Part shown: positions 50,411-59,896 of the stretch, one piece after another
Numbering within the stretch: position 1 is the stretch's first letter
Layout: each line of letters starts with the position of its first letter
Assembly (NCBI RefSeq): GCF_003781945.1
Contig: NZ_RJJW01000003.1
Coordinates: 196,260-260,259 of the forward strand
Reading direction: 5' to 3'
DNA from: Halorubrum sp. CSM-61
GTDB taxonomy: Archaea > Halobacteriota > Halobacteria > Halobacteriales > Haloferacaceae
DNA length: 64,000 bases
Position numbers and translations under genes: made by a program
Notes under the pieces: generated by a model
What the model was told of the DNA's origin: nothing
What the model saw: the letters and a program-made list of their open reading frames with translations, nothing else
Database searches by the model: none

Positions 50411-52741
50411 ATGCGAACTTGTCCAGACGGCGGTGTCGCCGAGACACCGACCGAACGACGCGTCGATCGGCTCCTCGACCGGATGACGGTCGCGGAGAAG
50501 GCAGCGCAGCTCGGCTCCGTGAACGCCGACCGAATCCTGACCGAGGACGGCGAGCTCGACGAGGATGCCGTCGACGAGCACCTCTCGAACGGGATCGGTC
50601 ACCTCACGCGGATCGGCGGGGAGGGCGGACTCCCCCCGAAGGCGGCCGCCGAGCGGACGAACGAGCTTCAACAATACCTCCGCGAGGAGACCCGGCTCGG
50701 AGTCCCGGCGATCCCCCACGAGGAGTGTCTGAGCGGGTACATGGGGCCCGCGGGCACGACGTTCCCGCAGATGATCGGGATGGCGAGCACGTGGTCGCCG
50801 GAGCTGCTCGAGTCGGTCACGGACACCGTCCGGGAGCAGCTCGAAGCGATCGGCACCGCGCACGCGCTCTCGCCCGTCCTCGACGTCGCCCGCGACCTCC
50901 GGTGGGGACGCGTCGAGGAGACGTTCGGCGAGGACCCGTACCTCGTCGCGTCGATGGCGTGCGGCTACGTCGAGGGGTTACAGGACGGCGGCGACGGCGT
51001 CACGGCGACGCTCAAACACTTCGCGGGCCACGGCGTCGGCGAGGGCGGGAAGAACCGAAGCTCGGTCAACGTCGGCCGCCGCGAGCTGCGCGAGACGCAC
51101 CTGTTCCCGTTCGAGGCCGCGGTCCGCACCGCGAACGCGGAGTCCGTGATGAACGCGTACCACGATATCGACGGCGTTCCCTGCGCCAGCGACGAGTGGC
51201 TGCTGACGGAGGTGCTCCGCGGCGAGTGGGAGTTCGACGGCACCGTCGTCTCCGACTACTACAGCGTCGAGTTCCTCCGGAGCGAGCACGGCGTCGCCGC
51301 CGACGAGCGCGAGGCCGGCACCGCGGCCCTGGAGGCCGGCGTCGACGTGGAGCTCCCCTACACCGACTGCTACGGCGAGCACCTCGTCGACGCGGTCGAG
51401 GCGGGCGAGCTCTCCGAGGCGACGCTCGACGCGGCGGTCCGGCGCGTCCTCCGCGCGAAGGCCGACGCGGGGCTCCTCGACGACGCGACCGTCGACGCCG
51501 AGGCGGCCGCCGAGCCCTACGGCACCGACGCGGCCCGCGAGCTCACCGAGCGCGCGGCCCGGGAGTCGATGACCCTCCTGAAAAACGAGGGCGACCTGCT
51601 CCCGCTCGCCGGCGCGGAGACCGACTCCGTCGCGGTCCTCGGGCCGAAGGCTGACGACGCACAGGAGCTCATGGGCGACTACGCCTACCCCGCTCACTAC
51701 CCCGAGGCGGAGGTCGAGCTCGACGCCACGACGCCGCTCGACGCGGTCCGCGAGCGCGCCGACGAGCACGGCTTCGACGTGACCTACGAGCGGGGCTGTA
51801 CGACCACCGGCCCCGAGACCGACGGCTTCGACGCGGCAGCGGACGCCGCCGCGGACGCCGACGCCGCGCTCGCGTTCGTCGGCGCGCGCTCGGCCGTCGA
51901 CTTCTCCGACTCCGACCGCGACCGCGTCAACAAGCCAAGCGTCGCCACCAGCGGCGAGGGGTGTGACGTGGTCGACCTCGGGCTTCCCGGCGTCCAGCGC
52001 GACCTCGTCGAGCGCGTCCATGAGACCGACACGCCGCTCGTCGTCGTCGTCGTGAGCGGGAAGCCGCACTCGATCGAGTCGATCGCGGAGTCGGTTCCCG
52101 CGGTCGTGCAGGCGTGGCTCCCCGGCGAGCGCGGCGGCGAGGGCGTCGCCTCCGTGCTGTTCGGCGAGCACAATCCCGCCGGCCACCTCCCCGTCTCCAT
52201 CCCGCGGTCGGTCGGCCAGCTCCCGGTCCACTACAGTCGGAAGCCCAACACCGCCAACGAGGAGTACGTCTACACCGAGAGCGACCCGCTGTACCCGTTC
52301 GGACACGGGCTCAGCTACACCGACTTCGAGTACGGCGACCTCTCGCTGTCGGCGACCGAACTGCCGCCCGCGGGGGCCATCACCGCCGAGGTGACCGTCG
52401 AGAACGTCGGCGACACGGCGGGCCGCGACGTGGTCCAGCTGTACGCCAGCGCCGAGAACCCCGATCAGGCCCGCCCGGTGCAGGAGCTCGTCGGGTTCGA
52501 GCGCGTCGCCCTCGACCCCGGTGAGAGCGCGCGCGTCGCCTTCGAGGTCGACGCCACGCAGCTCGCGTACCACGACCGCGACATGGACCTCGCCGTCGAG
52601 GCCGGTCCCTACGAGTTCCGCGTCGGTCACTCCGCGGCCGACGTCGCCGACACCGCCGCGTTCGAGGTCACCGGGACGAAGGAGGTGCCGGAGAACGGGC
52701 GGACGTACTTCACCGAGACGCGGGTGGGAGACGAGGTGTAG
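50411..52741 (+). CDS. glycoside hydrolase family 3, probable beta-xylosidase
   Basis: 776 residues from the ATG at 50411. GH3 motifs: TRLGVPAIPHEECLSGYMG, DVARDLRWGRVEETFGEDPYLVA, LKHFAGHGVGEGGKN, and nucleophile Asp282 in TVVSDYYSVEFL. The SDYYS context and CLSGY are nearer to GH3 xylosidase-type enzymes than SDW. The C-terminal domain and fibronectin-like tail are complete. No signal peptide, so cytoplasmic. Beside xylose-pathway genes, a xylo-oligosaccharide role is likely. Confidence 0.88.
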   Translation: MRTCPDGGVAETPTERRVDRLLDRMTVAEKAAQLGSVNADRILTEDGELDEDAVDEHLSNGIGHLTRIGGEGGLPPKAAAERTNELQQYLREETRLGVPAIPHEECLSGYMGPAGTTFPQMIGMASTWSPELLESVTDTVREQLEAIGTAHALSPVLDVARDLRWGRVEETFGEDPYLVASMACGYVEGLQDGGDGVTATLKHFAGHGVGEGGKNRSSVNVGRRELRETHLFPFEAAVRTANAESVMNAYHDIDGVPCASDEWLLTEVLRGEWEFDGTVVSDYYSVEFLRSEHGVAADEREAGTAALEAGVDVELPYTDCYGEHLVDAVEAGELSEATLDAAVRRVLRAKADAGLLDDATVDAEAAAEPYGTDAARELTERAARESMTLLKNEGDLLPLAGAETDSVAVLGPKADDAQELMGDYAYPAHYPEAEVELDATTPLDAVRERADEHGFDVTYERGCTTTGPETDGFDAAADAAADADAALAFVGARSAVDFSDSDRDRVNKPSVATSGEGCDVVDLGLPGVQRDLVERVHETDTPLVVVVVSGKPHSIESIAESVPAVVQAWLPGERGGEGVASVLFGEHNPAGHLPVSIPRSVGQLPVHYSRKPNTANEEYVYTESDPLYPFGHGLSYTDFEYGDLSLSATELPPAGAITAEVTVENVGDTAGRDVVQLYASAENPDQARPVQELVGFERVALDPGESARVAFEVDATQLAYHDRDMDLAVEAGPYEFRVGHSAADVADTAAFEVTGTKEVPENGRTYFTETRVGDEV

Positions 52742-52749
52742 GTCGGGTA

Positions 52750-52801
52750 GTCGCGGGCGGCGCGCAATTCGGGCGGTCGCGGACGACGCGTAGTTCGAGC
52801 G
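52750..52801 (+). repeat. two tandem 26-base repeats after the GH3 stop
   Basis: Unit 1 52750-52775 and unit 2 52776-52801 share GTCGCGG-CG-CGCG-A-TTCG and differ at about five places. They lie just after the GH3 stop at 52741 and before the xacE stop at 52814. Confidence 0.55.
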
Positions 52802-52813
52802 TAAATCGGGTCG

Positions 52814-53689
52814 TCAGACGTTGACGGTGCCGTTGACGAGCTGTCCGATCTCGTCGATGTCGATCGCGATCCGATCGCCCTCGGCGAGCGTGAACGACTC
52901 CGGCGGCACTAAGGCGGTGCCGGTCAGCAGGACGACGGTCTCGGGGAGGTCGTTGTGCCGCCGGAGGTAGGAGACGAGCTTCTCGCAGGTGGTCGCCATC
53001 TCGCTCGTCGAGGTGGAGTCCTCGAAGAGGACCTCGCCGTCGCGCTCGATGGCGAGCGACATCCCGAGGTCGTGGGGGTCGCCGACGGCGTCTCCGGTCG
53101 CCACGCACGGGCCGATCGAACAGCACTTGTCGTACACCTTCGCCTGCGGGAGGTACAGCGGGTTCTCGCCCTCGATGGACCGGCTCGACACGTCGTTACC
53201 GATCGTGTACCCGACGACCTCCTCGCGGTGGAGCACGACGCCGAGCTCCGGCTCCGGCACGTCCCACGTGGAGTCGCCGCGGATCCCGACGGCGTCGTTG
53301 GGGCCGACCGTCCGCGAGGGGGTGGCCTTTAAGAACAGCTCCGGGCGCTCGCTGTCGTACACGTCGATGTACACCTCGGGCTTGCCGCTCTCGGCCTCGC
53401 GCGCCTGTTCGCTGATCTGGTACGTGACGCCCGCGGCCCACACCTCGTCGGGGGTCACCGGGAGGAGCACGTCGTCGTGGTCGAGGTCCACCCGATCCGC
53501 GTCGGGGATCCGGTCCCGAGCGATGGAGTCGATAGACTCGTCGCACGCGTTCGCGGCGCGAGCGAGCTCCGTGAACGACCCGAGATCGTCCGACGCCGTC
53601 GACAGGTCGTAGGCGTCGCCGTCGTCGACGACGACCAGCGAGTCGGACCCCGCGCTGTGCTCTCCGCCGGGGAGTCGGTAATACCGCAT
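52814..53689 (-). CDS. xacE: 2-keto-3-deoxypentonate dehydratase (FAH family)
   Basis: 291 residues of the fumarylacetoacetase superfamily: VWAAGVTYQISEQARE, ELFLKATPSRTVGPND, PEPELGVVLHREEVVGYTIGNDVSSRSIEGENPLYLPQAKVYDKCC with the metal Glu and Asp residues. In Haloferax the FAH enzyme XacE dehydrates 2-keto-3-deoxyxylonate to 2-oxoglutarate semialdehyde. The neighbours xacD, xacA and xacF support this. A minus-strand TTATAA box is at 53712-53718. Confidence 0.85.
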   Translation of the reverse strand: MRYYRLPGGEHSAGSDSLVVVDDGDAYDLSTASDDLGSFTELARAANACDESIDSIARDRIPDADRVDLDHDDVLLPVTPDEVWAAGVTYQISEQAREAESGKPEVYIDVYDSERPELFLKATPSRTVGPNDAVGIRGDSTWDVPEPELGVVLHREEVVGYTIGNDVSSRSIEGENPLYLPQAKVYDKCCSIGPCVATGDAVGDPHDLGMSLAIERDGEVLFEDSTSTSEMATTCEKLVSYLRRHNDLPETVVLLTGTALVPPESFTLAEGDRIAIDIDEIGQLVNGTVNV

Positions 53690-53711
53690 ACCACACAGAT
53701 ACGCAGTCGCC

Positions 53712-53718
53712 GTTATAA
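53712..53718 (-). promoter_or_regulatory. TATA box of xacE
   Basis: CTTATAAC on the minus strand, 24-29 bases before the xacE ATG. Confidence 0.55.
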
Positions 53719-53840
53719 GAGTACCGCCAGTACGACCGTCCGCCCGGATCGCCTCCTCGCACTCTGCCGGTTTCGCCGGATCGGACGACGCGAAGCGAAG
53801 ATTCGCTGGCTCGGCTTCGGCTTACGCCTCGTCAAACACC

Positions 53841-53865
53841 GATAGACTCGCTGCGCTCGTCTATC
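53841..53865. terminator. stem-loop downstream of xacD
   Basis: GATAGAC and GTCTATC pair around an 11-base loop. It lies 18 bases past the xacD stop on the minus strand. It has no T-run in either direction, so its termination role is only possible. Confidence 0.35.
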
Positions 53866-53882
53866 TGGCTCGACGAGTCGTT

Positions 53883-55121
53883 TTACTCCTCGTCGAACAG
53901 CGTCTCGCCCTCGACCATGTGCTCCCCGACGGCGTCGAGGTCAAGCGTCAGGCCGAGCCCCGGCTCCTCCGGGATCTCCATGCGGCCCTCCTCGATCAGG
54001 TCGTCCTCTTCGACCAGGTCCTCCCACCAGCCGAGCTCGTAGGAGTGGTACTCCAAGGCGAGCGAGTTCGGGATGGCCGCGCCGACCTGCGCGGACGCCA
54101 TCGTGCCGATCGGCGAAGAGACGTTGTGCATCGCCACCGGGATGTAGTACATGTCCGCCAGGTCCGCGATCTTGCGGGTCTCGCGCATCCCGCCGACGCG
54201 CGGCAGGTCCGGCGCGACGATGTCGACCGCCTGCGGTTCGAGGAGGGTCCGCTGGCCGTGTTTCCGGTAGACGTTCTCGCCGACCGCGATGGGGGTCGTC
54301 GTCGACTTCGTCACCTCCTCCTGCACCTCGTGGTTCTCCGGCGGGACGGGGTCTTCGAGCCACCACACGTCGTACGGCTCGAGGGCCTCCGCGAGGCGCT
54401 TCGCGGAGCCGCCGGTGAACGACCAGTGGCAGTCGAAGGCCACGTCGGCCTCGTCGCCGACCGCCTCGGTGGTCGCCTCGACGATCTCGACCTTGTGGTC
54501 GATCTCGGGGTTGCGGAGGTGGCGGTTCGCGCGGTCCTTCTCGTGGCCGGACGGCACGTCGAGGTCGAACTTGATGGCGTCGTAGCCGAAGTTCTCGACG
54601 ACGCGTTCGGCCTCGGCGGCGCAGGCCTGCGGGTCGGCCTCGTTCTCGGTGTGGAGGTCGCAGTACACGCGGACCTCGTCGCGGTACTTCCCGCCGACGA
54701 GCTGGTAGGCGGGCACGTCGAGGAGCTTCCCGGCGGCGTCGTGGAGCGCGATCTCGATGCCGGAGATGGCGGAGATGACCTTCCCCGAGATCGAGCCCTC
54801 GCCGGACATCTTCTGGACGAGGTGCTCGTAGAGCCGGTCGATGTCGAGGGGGTTCTCCCCGACGAGGAACGGCTTCATGCGCTCGATGATGGCGGTGTCG
54901 CCGCCGCCCCAGTAGGACTCGCCGGTGCCGACGACGCCCGCGTCGGTGTAGACCCGGACGAGGATCCACGGGTAGTTGCCGTCGACCATCGTCGTCTGTA
55001 CGTCCGTGATCTCGGCGTCGCGGACTCCGCCCCGCGAGTTCGTGATGTCCATCGTCTCCGCCGAGAGGTCCCGCATGGTGTACTCCGCGTTCGGGTCGCG
55101 GAGCTTCGCGTGATCGACCAT
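53883..55121 (-). CDS. xacD: xylonate/arabinonate dehydratase (enolase superfamily)
   Basis: 412 residues from the ATG at 55121 (MVDHAKLRDPNAEYTMRDLSAE), matching the start of Haloferax XacD. Catalytic and metal residues seen: Lys in AIKFDLD, VAFDCHWS, WWLEDPVPPE, IAVGENV, and MHNVSS with the His. It dehydrates D-xylonate or L-arabinonate to the 2-keto-3-deoxy acid. Three to four steps of the oxidative pentose pathway are encoded here. The shared TATCCCAGAAC site lies 12-22 bases before the start. Confidence 0.9.
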   Translation of the reverse strand: MVDHAKLRDPNAEYTMRDLSAETMDITNSRGGVRDAEITDVQTTMVDGNYPWILVRVYTDAGVVGTGESYWGGGDTAIIERMKPFLVGENPLDIDRLYEHLVQKMSGEGSISGKVISAISGIEIALHDAAGKLLDVPAYQLVGGKYRDEVRVYCDLHTENEADPQACAAEAERVVENFGYDAIKFDLDVPSGHEKDRANRHLRNPEIDHKVEIVEATTEAVGDEADVAFDCHWSFTGGSAKRLAEALEPYDVWWLEDPVPPENHEVQEEVTKSTTTPIAVGENVYRKHGQRTLLEPQAVDIVAPDLPRVGGMRETRKIADLADMYYIPVAMHNVSSPIGTMASAQVGAAIPNSLALEYHSYELGWWEDLVEEDDLIEEGRMEIPEEPGLGLTLDLDAVGEHMVEGETLFDEE

Positions 55122-55132
55122 TAGCGTCCGTA

Positions 55133-55143
55133 TATCCCAGAAC
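55133..55143 (-). promoter_or_regulatory. TATCCCAGAAC site upstream of xacD
   Basis: Eleven bases identical to half of the palindrome upstream of the IclR gene (61020-61036), here 12-22 bases before the xacD ATG. A candidate half-operator for the IclR regulator. Confidence 0.5.
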
Positions 55144-55422
55144 CCGATAGTAAAGCTTGTGGGTGGGGTTCCGTTCCCCATCTCGATCGGGAGTGAAACG
55201 CCGACTACGATCAACGTTCACGAGACCGTGACGGCCCTTCCGCACACCGGCGAGACGATCGACGAGCTCCGCGAGTACGACGCGAGCACCGAGCGGTACG
55301 GGGTACCGCTCCGCACCGTCACGTTCGCGAACGAGCCGTTAGACATCCTCGACGCGCCGGGGGAAGGAGGAGTCCGACGCGTCCCGGTAGGACCGCTGTC
55401 CGCCGGCCGGAGACGACGACGT
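55144..55422. other. spacer between xacA and xacD with a short coding-like stretch
   Basis: The plus-strand frame from about 55216 to 55380 reads TVTALPHTGETIDELREYDASTERYGVPLRTVTFANEPLDIL, with GC-rich third positions as in real genes here, then loses coding character. It looks like a gene fragment whose parent I do not recognise. It may equally be chance. Confidence 0.35.
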
Positions 55423-56508
55423 CTACAGCGAGACGGTCGTCCCGGTCTCGGCGGCCTCGTAGATCGCTTCGAGGGCGCGCATGTCGACGAGTGCGTGGTC
55501 GCCGTCGGGGCCGATCGGCGCGTCGCGGAGCACGCGGTCGGCGAAGTAGTCGAACTCCTCGGTCATCTCGTCTCTCATCACGTCTCGCCGGCCGTCGTCA
55601 AGCTCGAAGCGCCGGCCGTCGCTGCGGAGCGTCAGCGTCCCTTCCGGCTGTCCGAGGAAGCTCGGTTCGAGGACCAGCTCACCGTCGGTGCCGACGACGC
55701 GGAAGTGCCCCGTGTACGCGGCGTGTTGGCTGGCCGTGCAGGCCGCCTGCGTCCCGTCGTCGAACCGGATCGTGAAGGCGGCGTACTGGTCGGGCACGTC
55801 CCGGAACGCCTCGTCTACCGACCGCATCTGAGCGGTCACGCTGACGGGGTCGGCGTCGAGGACGAACCGCGCGGTGTTGAGCGGGTAGATGCCCAGATCC
55901 ATCACGCTCGCGCCGTAGCCGACGAGCTCCGGGTCGAGGCGCCACTGGTCGGGGTCGCCGGAGACCGTCTCCTGCATCTGTTGGCTCATGCTCCCGTGGA
56001 CGCTTACGGGATCGCCGACGGCGCCCGCCGCGATCAGCTCGCGCGTTCGGCGGACCAGGGGATCGGTCTGCATCCGGTAGGCGACCATCAGCGGCACGTC
56101 CGCGGTGGCCTCGACGAGGCGCTCGGCGCGCTCGCGGGTCGACTCCACGGGCTTCTCACAGAGGACGGCCTTTCCGTGTTCGGCGGCGGCCTCCGCGTAC
56201 GGCAGGTGGAGCGCGTTCGGCGTGCAGACGTAGGCCGCGTCGTACGCGTCGGTCGCCTCGCCGTCCGCGAACTCCTCGTCGGTGAGCGCGGCCTCGACGG
56301 TCGGAATCTCCTCTGCGGCCGCGGTCGCCTTCTCGCGGCTCCGGCTGACGAGAACGGTGGTCTCGCAGAACTCCGAGTCGGCGACCGCGGGGATCGCCTG
56401 TTCGCGGGTCCACCAGCCGAGGCTGATCATCGCGATCCGGAGCGTTCCCGACTCCAACTCCTCCCAGTCCCGATCTCTGACGCTCTTGAGATAGTCGGCG
56501 GCTGCCAT
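55423..56508 (-). CDS. xacA: D-xylose 1-dehydrogenase (Gfo/Idh/MocA family)
   Basis: 361 residues, the length of Haloferax XacA. The Rossmann N-terminus [20 protein letters not shown] precedes [32 protein letters not shown] (EKP with the catalytic Lys). The C-terminal part holds [21 protein letters not shown] with the catalytic Asp/His region. It oxidises D-xylose to xylonolactone with NADP. It is first in the minus-strand xac run, but 300 bases from xacD. Confidence 0.88.
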   Translation of the reverse strand: MAAADYLKSVRDRDWEELESGTLRIAMISLGWWTREQAIPAVADSEFCETTVLVSRSREKATAAAEEIPTVEAALTDEEFADGEATDAYDAAYVCTPNALHLPYAEAAAEHGKAVLCEKPVESTRERAERLVEATADVPLMVAYRMQTDPLVRRTRELIAAGAVGDPVSVHGSMSQQMQETVSGDPDQWRLDPELVGYGASVMDLGIYPLNTARFVLDADPVSVTAQMRSVDEAFRDVPDQYAAFTIRFDDGTQAACTASQHAAYTGHFRVVGTDGELVLEPSFLGQPEGTLTLRSDGRRFELDDGRRDVMRDEMTEEFDYFADRVLRDAPIGPDGDHALVDMRALEAIYEAAETGTTVSL

Positions 56509-56655
56509 GGCTCGACGTTCGCGGCTATCTGCAAAAGCCTATTGGACGACGCGGCTCGCGGGGAACGAGACCCACTCTCGGTGGACGCCGCCGACGCCGT
56601 CTCGCGGATCGCTAAAACCGTAAGAATGGTATGGGTCGGCCTCGAAGGTGGAGGC

Positions 56656-58104
56656 GTGCCTGAGCCCAATCAGAACTACGTCGACGGCGAGTGGGTCTCC
56701 TCGGAGACGGGAGAGACGTTCGAGGTTCACGACCCCGCGGCCCCCGACGAGACGATAGCGAGCTACCAGCAATCCGACACGGCGGACGCCGTCGAGGCGG
56801 TCGAGGCGGCGGCCGACGCGCAGGAGGAGTGGGCGACCACGCCCGGTCCGGAGCGCGGTCGGGTCCTCCGGCAGGCGGGGACGATCCTCGCCGATCGGAA
56901 GGACGAGCTCACCGAGACGCTCGTCGCGGAAGAGGGGAAGGCCCGTCCCGAGGCGGCCGGCGAGGTACAGCGCGCGATAGACATCTTCCACTACTTCGCC
57001 GGGAAGGCCTCGGACCTCGGCGGGACGGTGAAAGGCTCCAGCAGCCGTGACACGACGCTCTACACGCGCAAGGAGCCGGTCGGCGTCGCGGCGCTGATCA
57101 CGCCGTGGAACTACCCCATCGCCATCCCGGCGTGGAAGCTCGCCCCCGCGCTCGCCGCGGGCAACACCGTGGTCATCAAGCCCGCGAGCGCCGCCCCGGG
57201 CGTCGTCTTCGCGATCGCGGAGGCGTTAGACGAGGCCGGGCTCCCGGACGGCGTGCTCAACGTCGTGACCGGCCCCGGAAGCTCGGTCGGCAACGAGTTC
57301 ATCACGAACGAGGGCACCGACGCCGTCTCCTTCACGGGCAGCGGACAGGTCGGCGAGATGGTCTACGATCAGGCCACGGACGCCGGCAAGCGGGTCCAGA
57401 CGGAGATGGGCGGGAAGAACCCGACGCTGGTCGCCGATTCGGCCGATCCCGCCGAGGCCGCCGAGATCGTCGCCTCCGGCGGTTTCGGAACGACGGGCCA
57501 GTCGTGTACCGCGTGTTCCCGCGCGATCGTCCACGAGGACGTGTACGACGAGTTCGTCGACGAGCTCGTCGACGCCGCGGAGGCCATCGACATCGGCCCC
57601 GGCCTCGACCACGAGATGGGACCGCAGGTCAGCGCCGACGAGATGGAGTCCACGCTCGAGTACGTCGACATCGCCCGCGACGAGGGCGCGACGGTCGCGG
57701 CCGGCGGCGGGAAGCCCACCGGCGACGCGGTCGAGACCGGCCACTTCGTCGAGCCGACCGTCCTGACCGACGTCGACAACGACGACACGATCGCCTGCGA
57801 AGAGGTGTTCGGCCCGGTGATCGCCGTCATCGAGGTGAGCGACTACGACGAGGGGCTCCGCGTCGCCAACGACGTGGAGTACGGGCTCTCGGCCAGCGTC
57901 GTCACCGACGACCACACGGAGGCCAAGCGGTTCATCGACGAGGCGGAAGCCGGCGTCGTCAAGGTCAACGAGAAGACGACCGGCCTCGAGCTTCACGTCC
58001 CCTTCGGCGGCTTCAAGCGCTCCTCCTCAGAGACCTGGCGCGAACAGGGCGACGAGGGGCTGGAGTTCTACACCATCGAGAAGACCGTCTACGACAACTA
58101 CTGA
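56656..58104 (+). CDS. xacF: 2-oxoglutarate semialdehyde dehydrogenase
   Basis: 482 residues from the GTG at 56656 (PEPNQNYVDGEWVSS). An in-frame ATG at 56626 adds ten residues, but AT-rich sequence at 56611 favours the GTG. ALDH motifs: ITPWNYPIAIPAWKLAPALAAGNTVVIKPAS, TEMGGKNPTLV (catalytic Glu), GFGTTGQSCTACSR (Cys nucleophile) and CEEVFGPVIAV. It oxidises 2-oxoglutarate semialdehyde to 2-oxoglutarate, the last step of the Xac route. Divergent from xacA. Confidence 0.88.
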   Translation: MPEPNQNYVDGEWVSSETGETFEVHDPAAPDETIASYQQSDTADAVEAVEAAADAQEEWATTPGPERGRVLRQAGTILADRKDELTETLVAEEGKARPEAAGEVQRAIDIFHYFAGKASDLGGTVKGSSSRDTTLYTRKEPVGVAALITPWNYPIAIPAWKLAPALAAGNTVVIKPASAAPGVVFAIAEALDEAGLPDGVLNVVTGPGSSVGNEFITNEGTDAVSFTGSGQVGEMVYDQATDAGKRVQTEMGGKNPTLVADSADPAEAAEIVASGGFGTTGQSCTACSRAIVHEDVYDEFVDELVDAAEAIDIGPGLDHEMGPQVSADEMESTLEYVDIARDEGATVAAGGGKPTGDAVETGHFVEPTVLTDVDNDDTIACEEVFGPVIAVIEVSDYDEGLRVANDVEYGLSASVVTDDHTEAKRFIDEAEAGVVKVNEKTTGLELHVPFGGFKRSSSETWREQGDEGLEFYTIEKTVYDNY

Positions 58105-58200
58105 GCCGGTCGCCGCCCCGTATCTCCACAGTATCGTCCCGAAACCACCGGCCGCGTCTGTCCCACTGACGGCCGGTCCACATTCCTTCCGAGAGAGGAG

Positions 58201-58208
58201 TTTTATAC
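58201..58208 (+). promoter_or_regulatory. TATA box of the UspA gene
   Basis: TTTTATAC, 24-31 bases before the ATG at 58232. Confidence 0.6.
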
Positions 58209-58231
58209 GGGACGGGTCCGTGAACGCGTCC

Positions 58232-58687
58232 ATGGAGAACGCGTTCGTAGCCATCGACGATCCGGACCACAGCGGCGACATGCTTCGAGAGGCCGCGGCG
58301 TACGCCGCCGGGACGGACGCCGACCTGGTGTTGTACCTCCCGCTGACGCCGGAGCAGTTCGAGGAGTCGCAGACGGCCCTCGACGAGATCGGTCGCGTGG
58401 AGAACAAAGACTACGCCGACGAGGACGCGCAGGCCGTCGCGAAGCAGTTCGTCGACGACATCGTCCGAGAGCCGTTCGCGGACTTCGATATCGAGTACAC
58501 GGTCCTGACGGACGTGACCGAGGAGATGGAGGCGAGCCGGGTCATCGAGCTCACGGAGGAACACGGCTGCGACCACGTGTACACCACGGGACGGCGGCGG
58601 TCCCCGACGGGGAAAGCGATGTTCGGCGACACCACCCAACAGCTCATCCTCAACTTCTCCGGGTTCGTCACCGTTCGCACGAACTGA
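58232..58687 (+). CDS. universal stress protein (UspA)
   Basis: 151 residues from the ATG at 58232, with a TATA box about 25 bases upstream. Alternating beta-alpha pattern ENAFVAIDDPDHSGDMLREAAAYAAGTDADLVLYLP, then TEEHGCDHVYTTGRRRSPTGKAMFGDTTQQLILNFSGFVTVR. The ATP-binding loop GxxGx9G(S/T) is changed to GRRRSPTGKAMFGDTTQ, so nucleotide binding is plausible. A stress-related role is the usual family view. Confidence 0.85.
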   Translation: MENAFVAIDDPDHSGDMLREAAAYAAGTDADLVLYLPLTPEQFEESQTALDEIGRVENKDYADEDAQAVAKQFVDDIVREPFADFDIEYTVLTDVTEEMEASRVIELTEEHGCDHVYTTGRRRSPTGKAMFGDTTQQLILNFSGFVTVRTN

Positions 58688-58773
58688 CGGCTCCGAATCG
58701 TCGGGATACCGATCGCTCGGCGGGACGGAAGACACGGTCGAGTTGATAGATGGTGACTTGTGGCACTCGACCG

Positions 58774-58797
58774 TACAAGCAAAACGTTTCGCTTGTA
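58774..58797. promoter_or_regulatory. near-perfect 24-base palindrome upstream of the mannonate dehydratase gene
   Basis: TACAAGC-AAAACGTTTC-GCTTGTA: 22 of 24 bases are self-complementary. It ends 86 bases before the ATG at 58884 and is typical of a dimer-binding operator. Confidence 0.55.
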
Positions 58798-58883
58798 ATA
58801 AGTAATTTTCCCCAATATGATTCACCACCGGATTACCGATTCGTTCACGCAACCACTATTGCGGCGCGTCGCGAAGGTGTCGC

Positions 58884-59846
58884 ATGGACACGACAGTCAT
58901 GTTGCCGCCGCGTCCCGACCGCCGGTGGACCCTCGCCCGTCAGCTCGGTGTTTCGACCGCCGTCGTCCGGTTCTGGGGGGAAGACGAGTGGTGGACGTAC
59001 GACTCGCTCCTCCGGACCAAAAACCGGTTCGCGGCCCACGGGCTCTCGCTGGACGTGGTGGAGGACCGCCCGCCGATGACGAAGACCGTTCTCGGACAGG
59101 AGGGCCGGGACGAGGAGATCGAGACGGTCAAGCGCCTGGTTCGGAACATGGGCCGGGCGGGCATCGGCGTCTACTGCTGGGTCTGGACGGAGAACCCGAT
59201 CGGGGTCCTCCGCACCGCCGACGAGGTCCCGCTGCGCGGCGACTCCCGGACGACGGCCTACGACCACGAGCAGGCAGAGCGCGCGTCGGACTACCCGGTC
59301 GACGTGACCGAGGCGGAGCTCTGGGAGAACCTCGAGCACTTCCTCGAGGAGGTCGTCCCCGTGGCCGAGGAGGCGGGCGTGAAGCTGGCGCTCCATCCCG
59401 ACGACCCGCCGGTCGACTCTCTGCGGGGGGTTCCGCGGCTGGTCAGTTCCGTGGAGAACGTCCGGCGCATCCTCGACCTTCACGACAGCCCGAACCACGG
59501 GCTGACGTTCTGTCAGGGCAACTACGCCGCGATGGGTGCCGACGTTCCCGAGACGATCCGGCGGTTCGGCGACCGGATCCACTTCGTGCACTTCCGAGAC
59601 GTCGACGGAACCCCCGAGGAGTTCGTCGAGACGTGGCAGGACGACGGGCCCACCGACATGCTCGCCGCGATGGAGGCGTACCGCGAGATCGGCTTCGACG
59701 GCCCGATCCGTCCCGACCACGTTCCGCGGATGCTCGACGAGGGCCACCGCGACGACGCGCAGGCCGGCTACACCGACATGGGGCGGCTGTTCGCGATCGG
59801 GTACATGAGGGGTCTGTTAGAGCAGACCGGTGGGGAGGCACCGTAG
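58884..59846 (+). CDS. uxuA: mannonate dehydratase (UxuA-type TIM barrel)
   Basis: 320 residues. VKLALHPDDPP, LTFCQGNYAAMG and RIHFVHFRDVDG fit UxuA, with metal residues His and Cys placed along the barrel, and PDHVPRMLDEG at the C-terminus. It converts D-mannonate to 2-keto-3-deoxygluconate. In a sugar island it may act on related uronic or aldonic acids. Its stop lies in the first of three tandem 26-base repeats. Confidence 0.85.
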   Translation: MDTTVMLPPRPDRRWTLARQLGVSTAVVRFWGEDEWWTYDSLLRTKNRFAAHGLSLDVVEDRPPMTKTVLGQEGRDEEIETVKRLVRNMGRAGIGVYCWVWTENPIGVLRTADEVPLRGDSRTTAYDHEQAERASDYPVDVTEAELWENLEHFLEEVVPVAEEAGVKLALHPDDPPVDSLRGVPRLVSSVENVRRILDLHDSPNHGLTFCQGNYAAMGADVPETIRRFGDRIHFVHFRDVDGTPEEFVETWQDDGPTDMLAAMEAYREIGFDGPIRPDHVPRMLDEGHRDDAQAGYTDMGRLFAIGYMRGLLEQTGGEAP

Positions 59847-59896
59847 TGCAGACCGGTGGGAAGGCACCGTAGTGCAGACCGGTGGGAAGGCGCGGT
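59822..59896 (+). repeat. three tandem 26-base repeats spanning the uxuA stop
   Basis: Units GCAGACCGGTGGG-AGGC-C begin at 59822, 59848 and 59874; the first contains the last codons and the TAG. The other two repeat them after the stop. A recent slip or duplication is likely. Confidence 0.7.
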
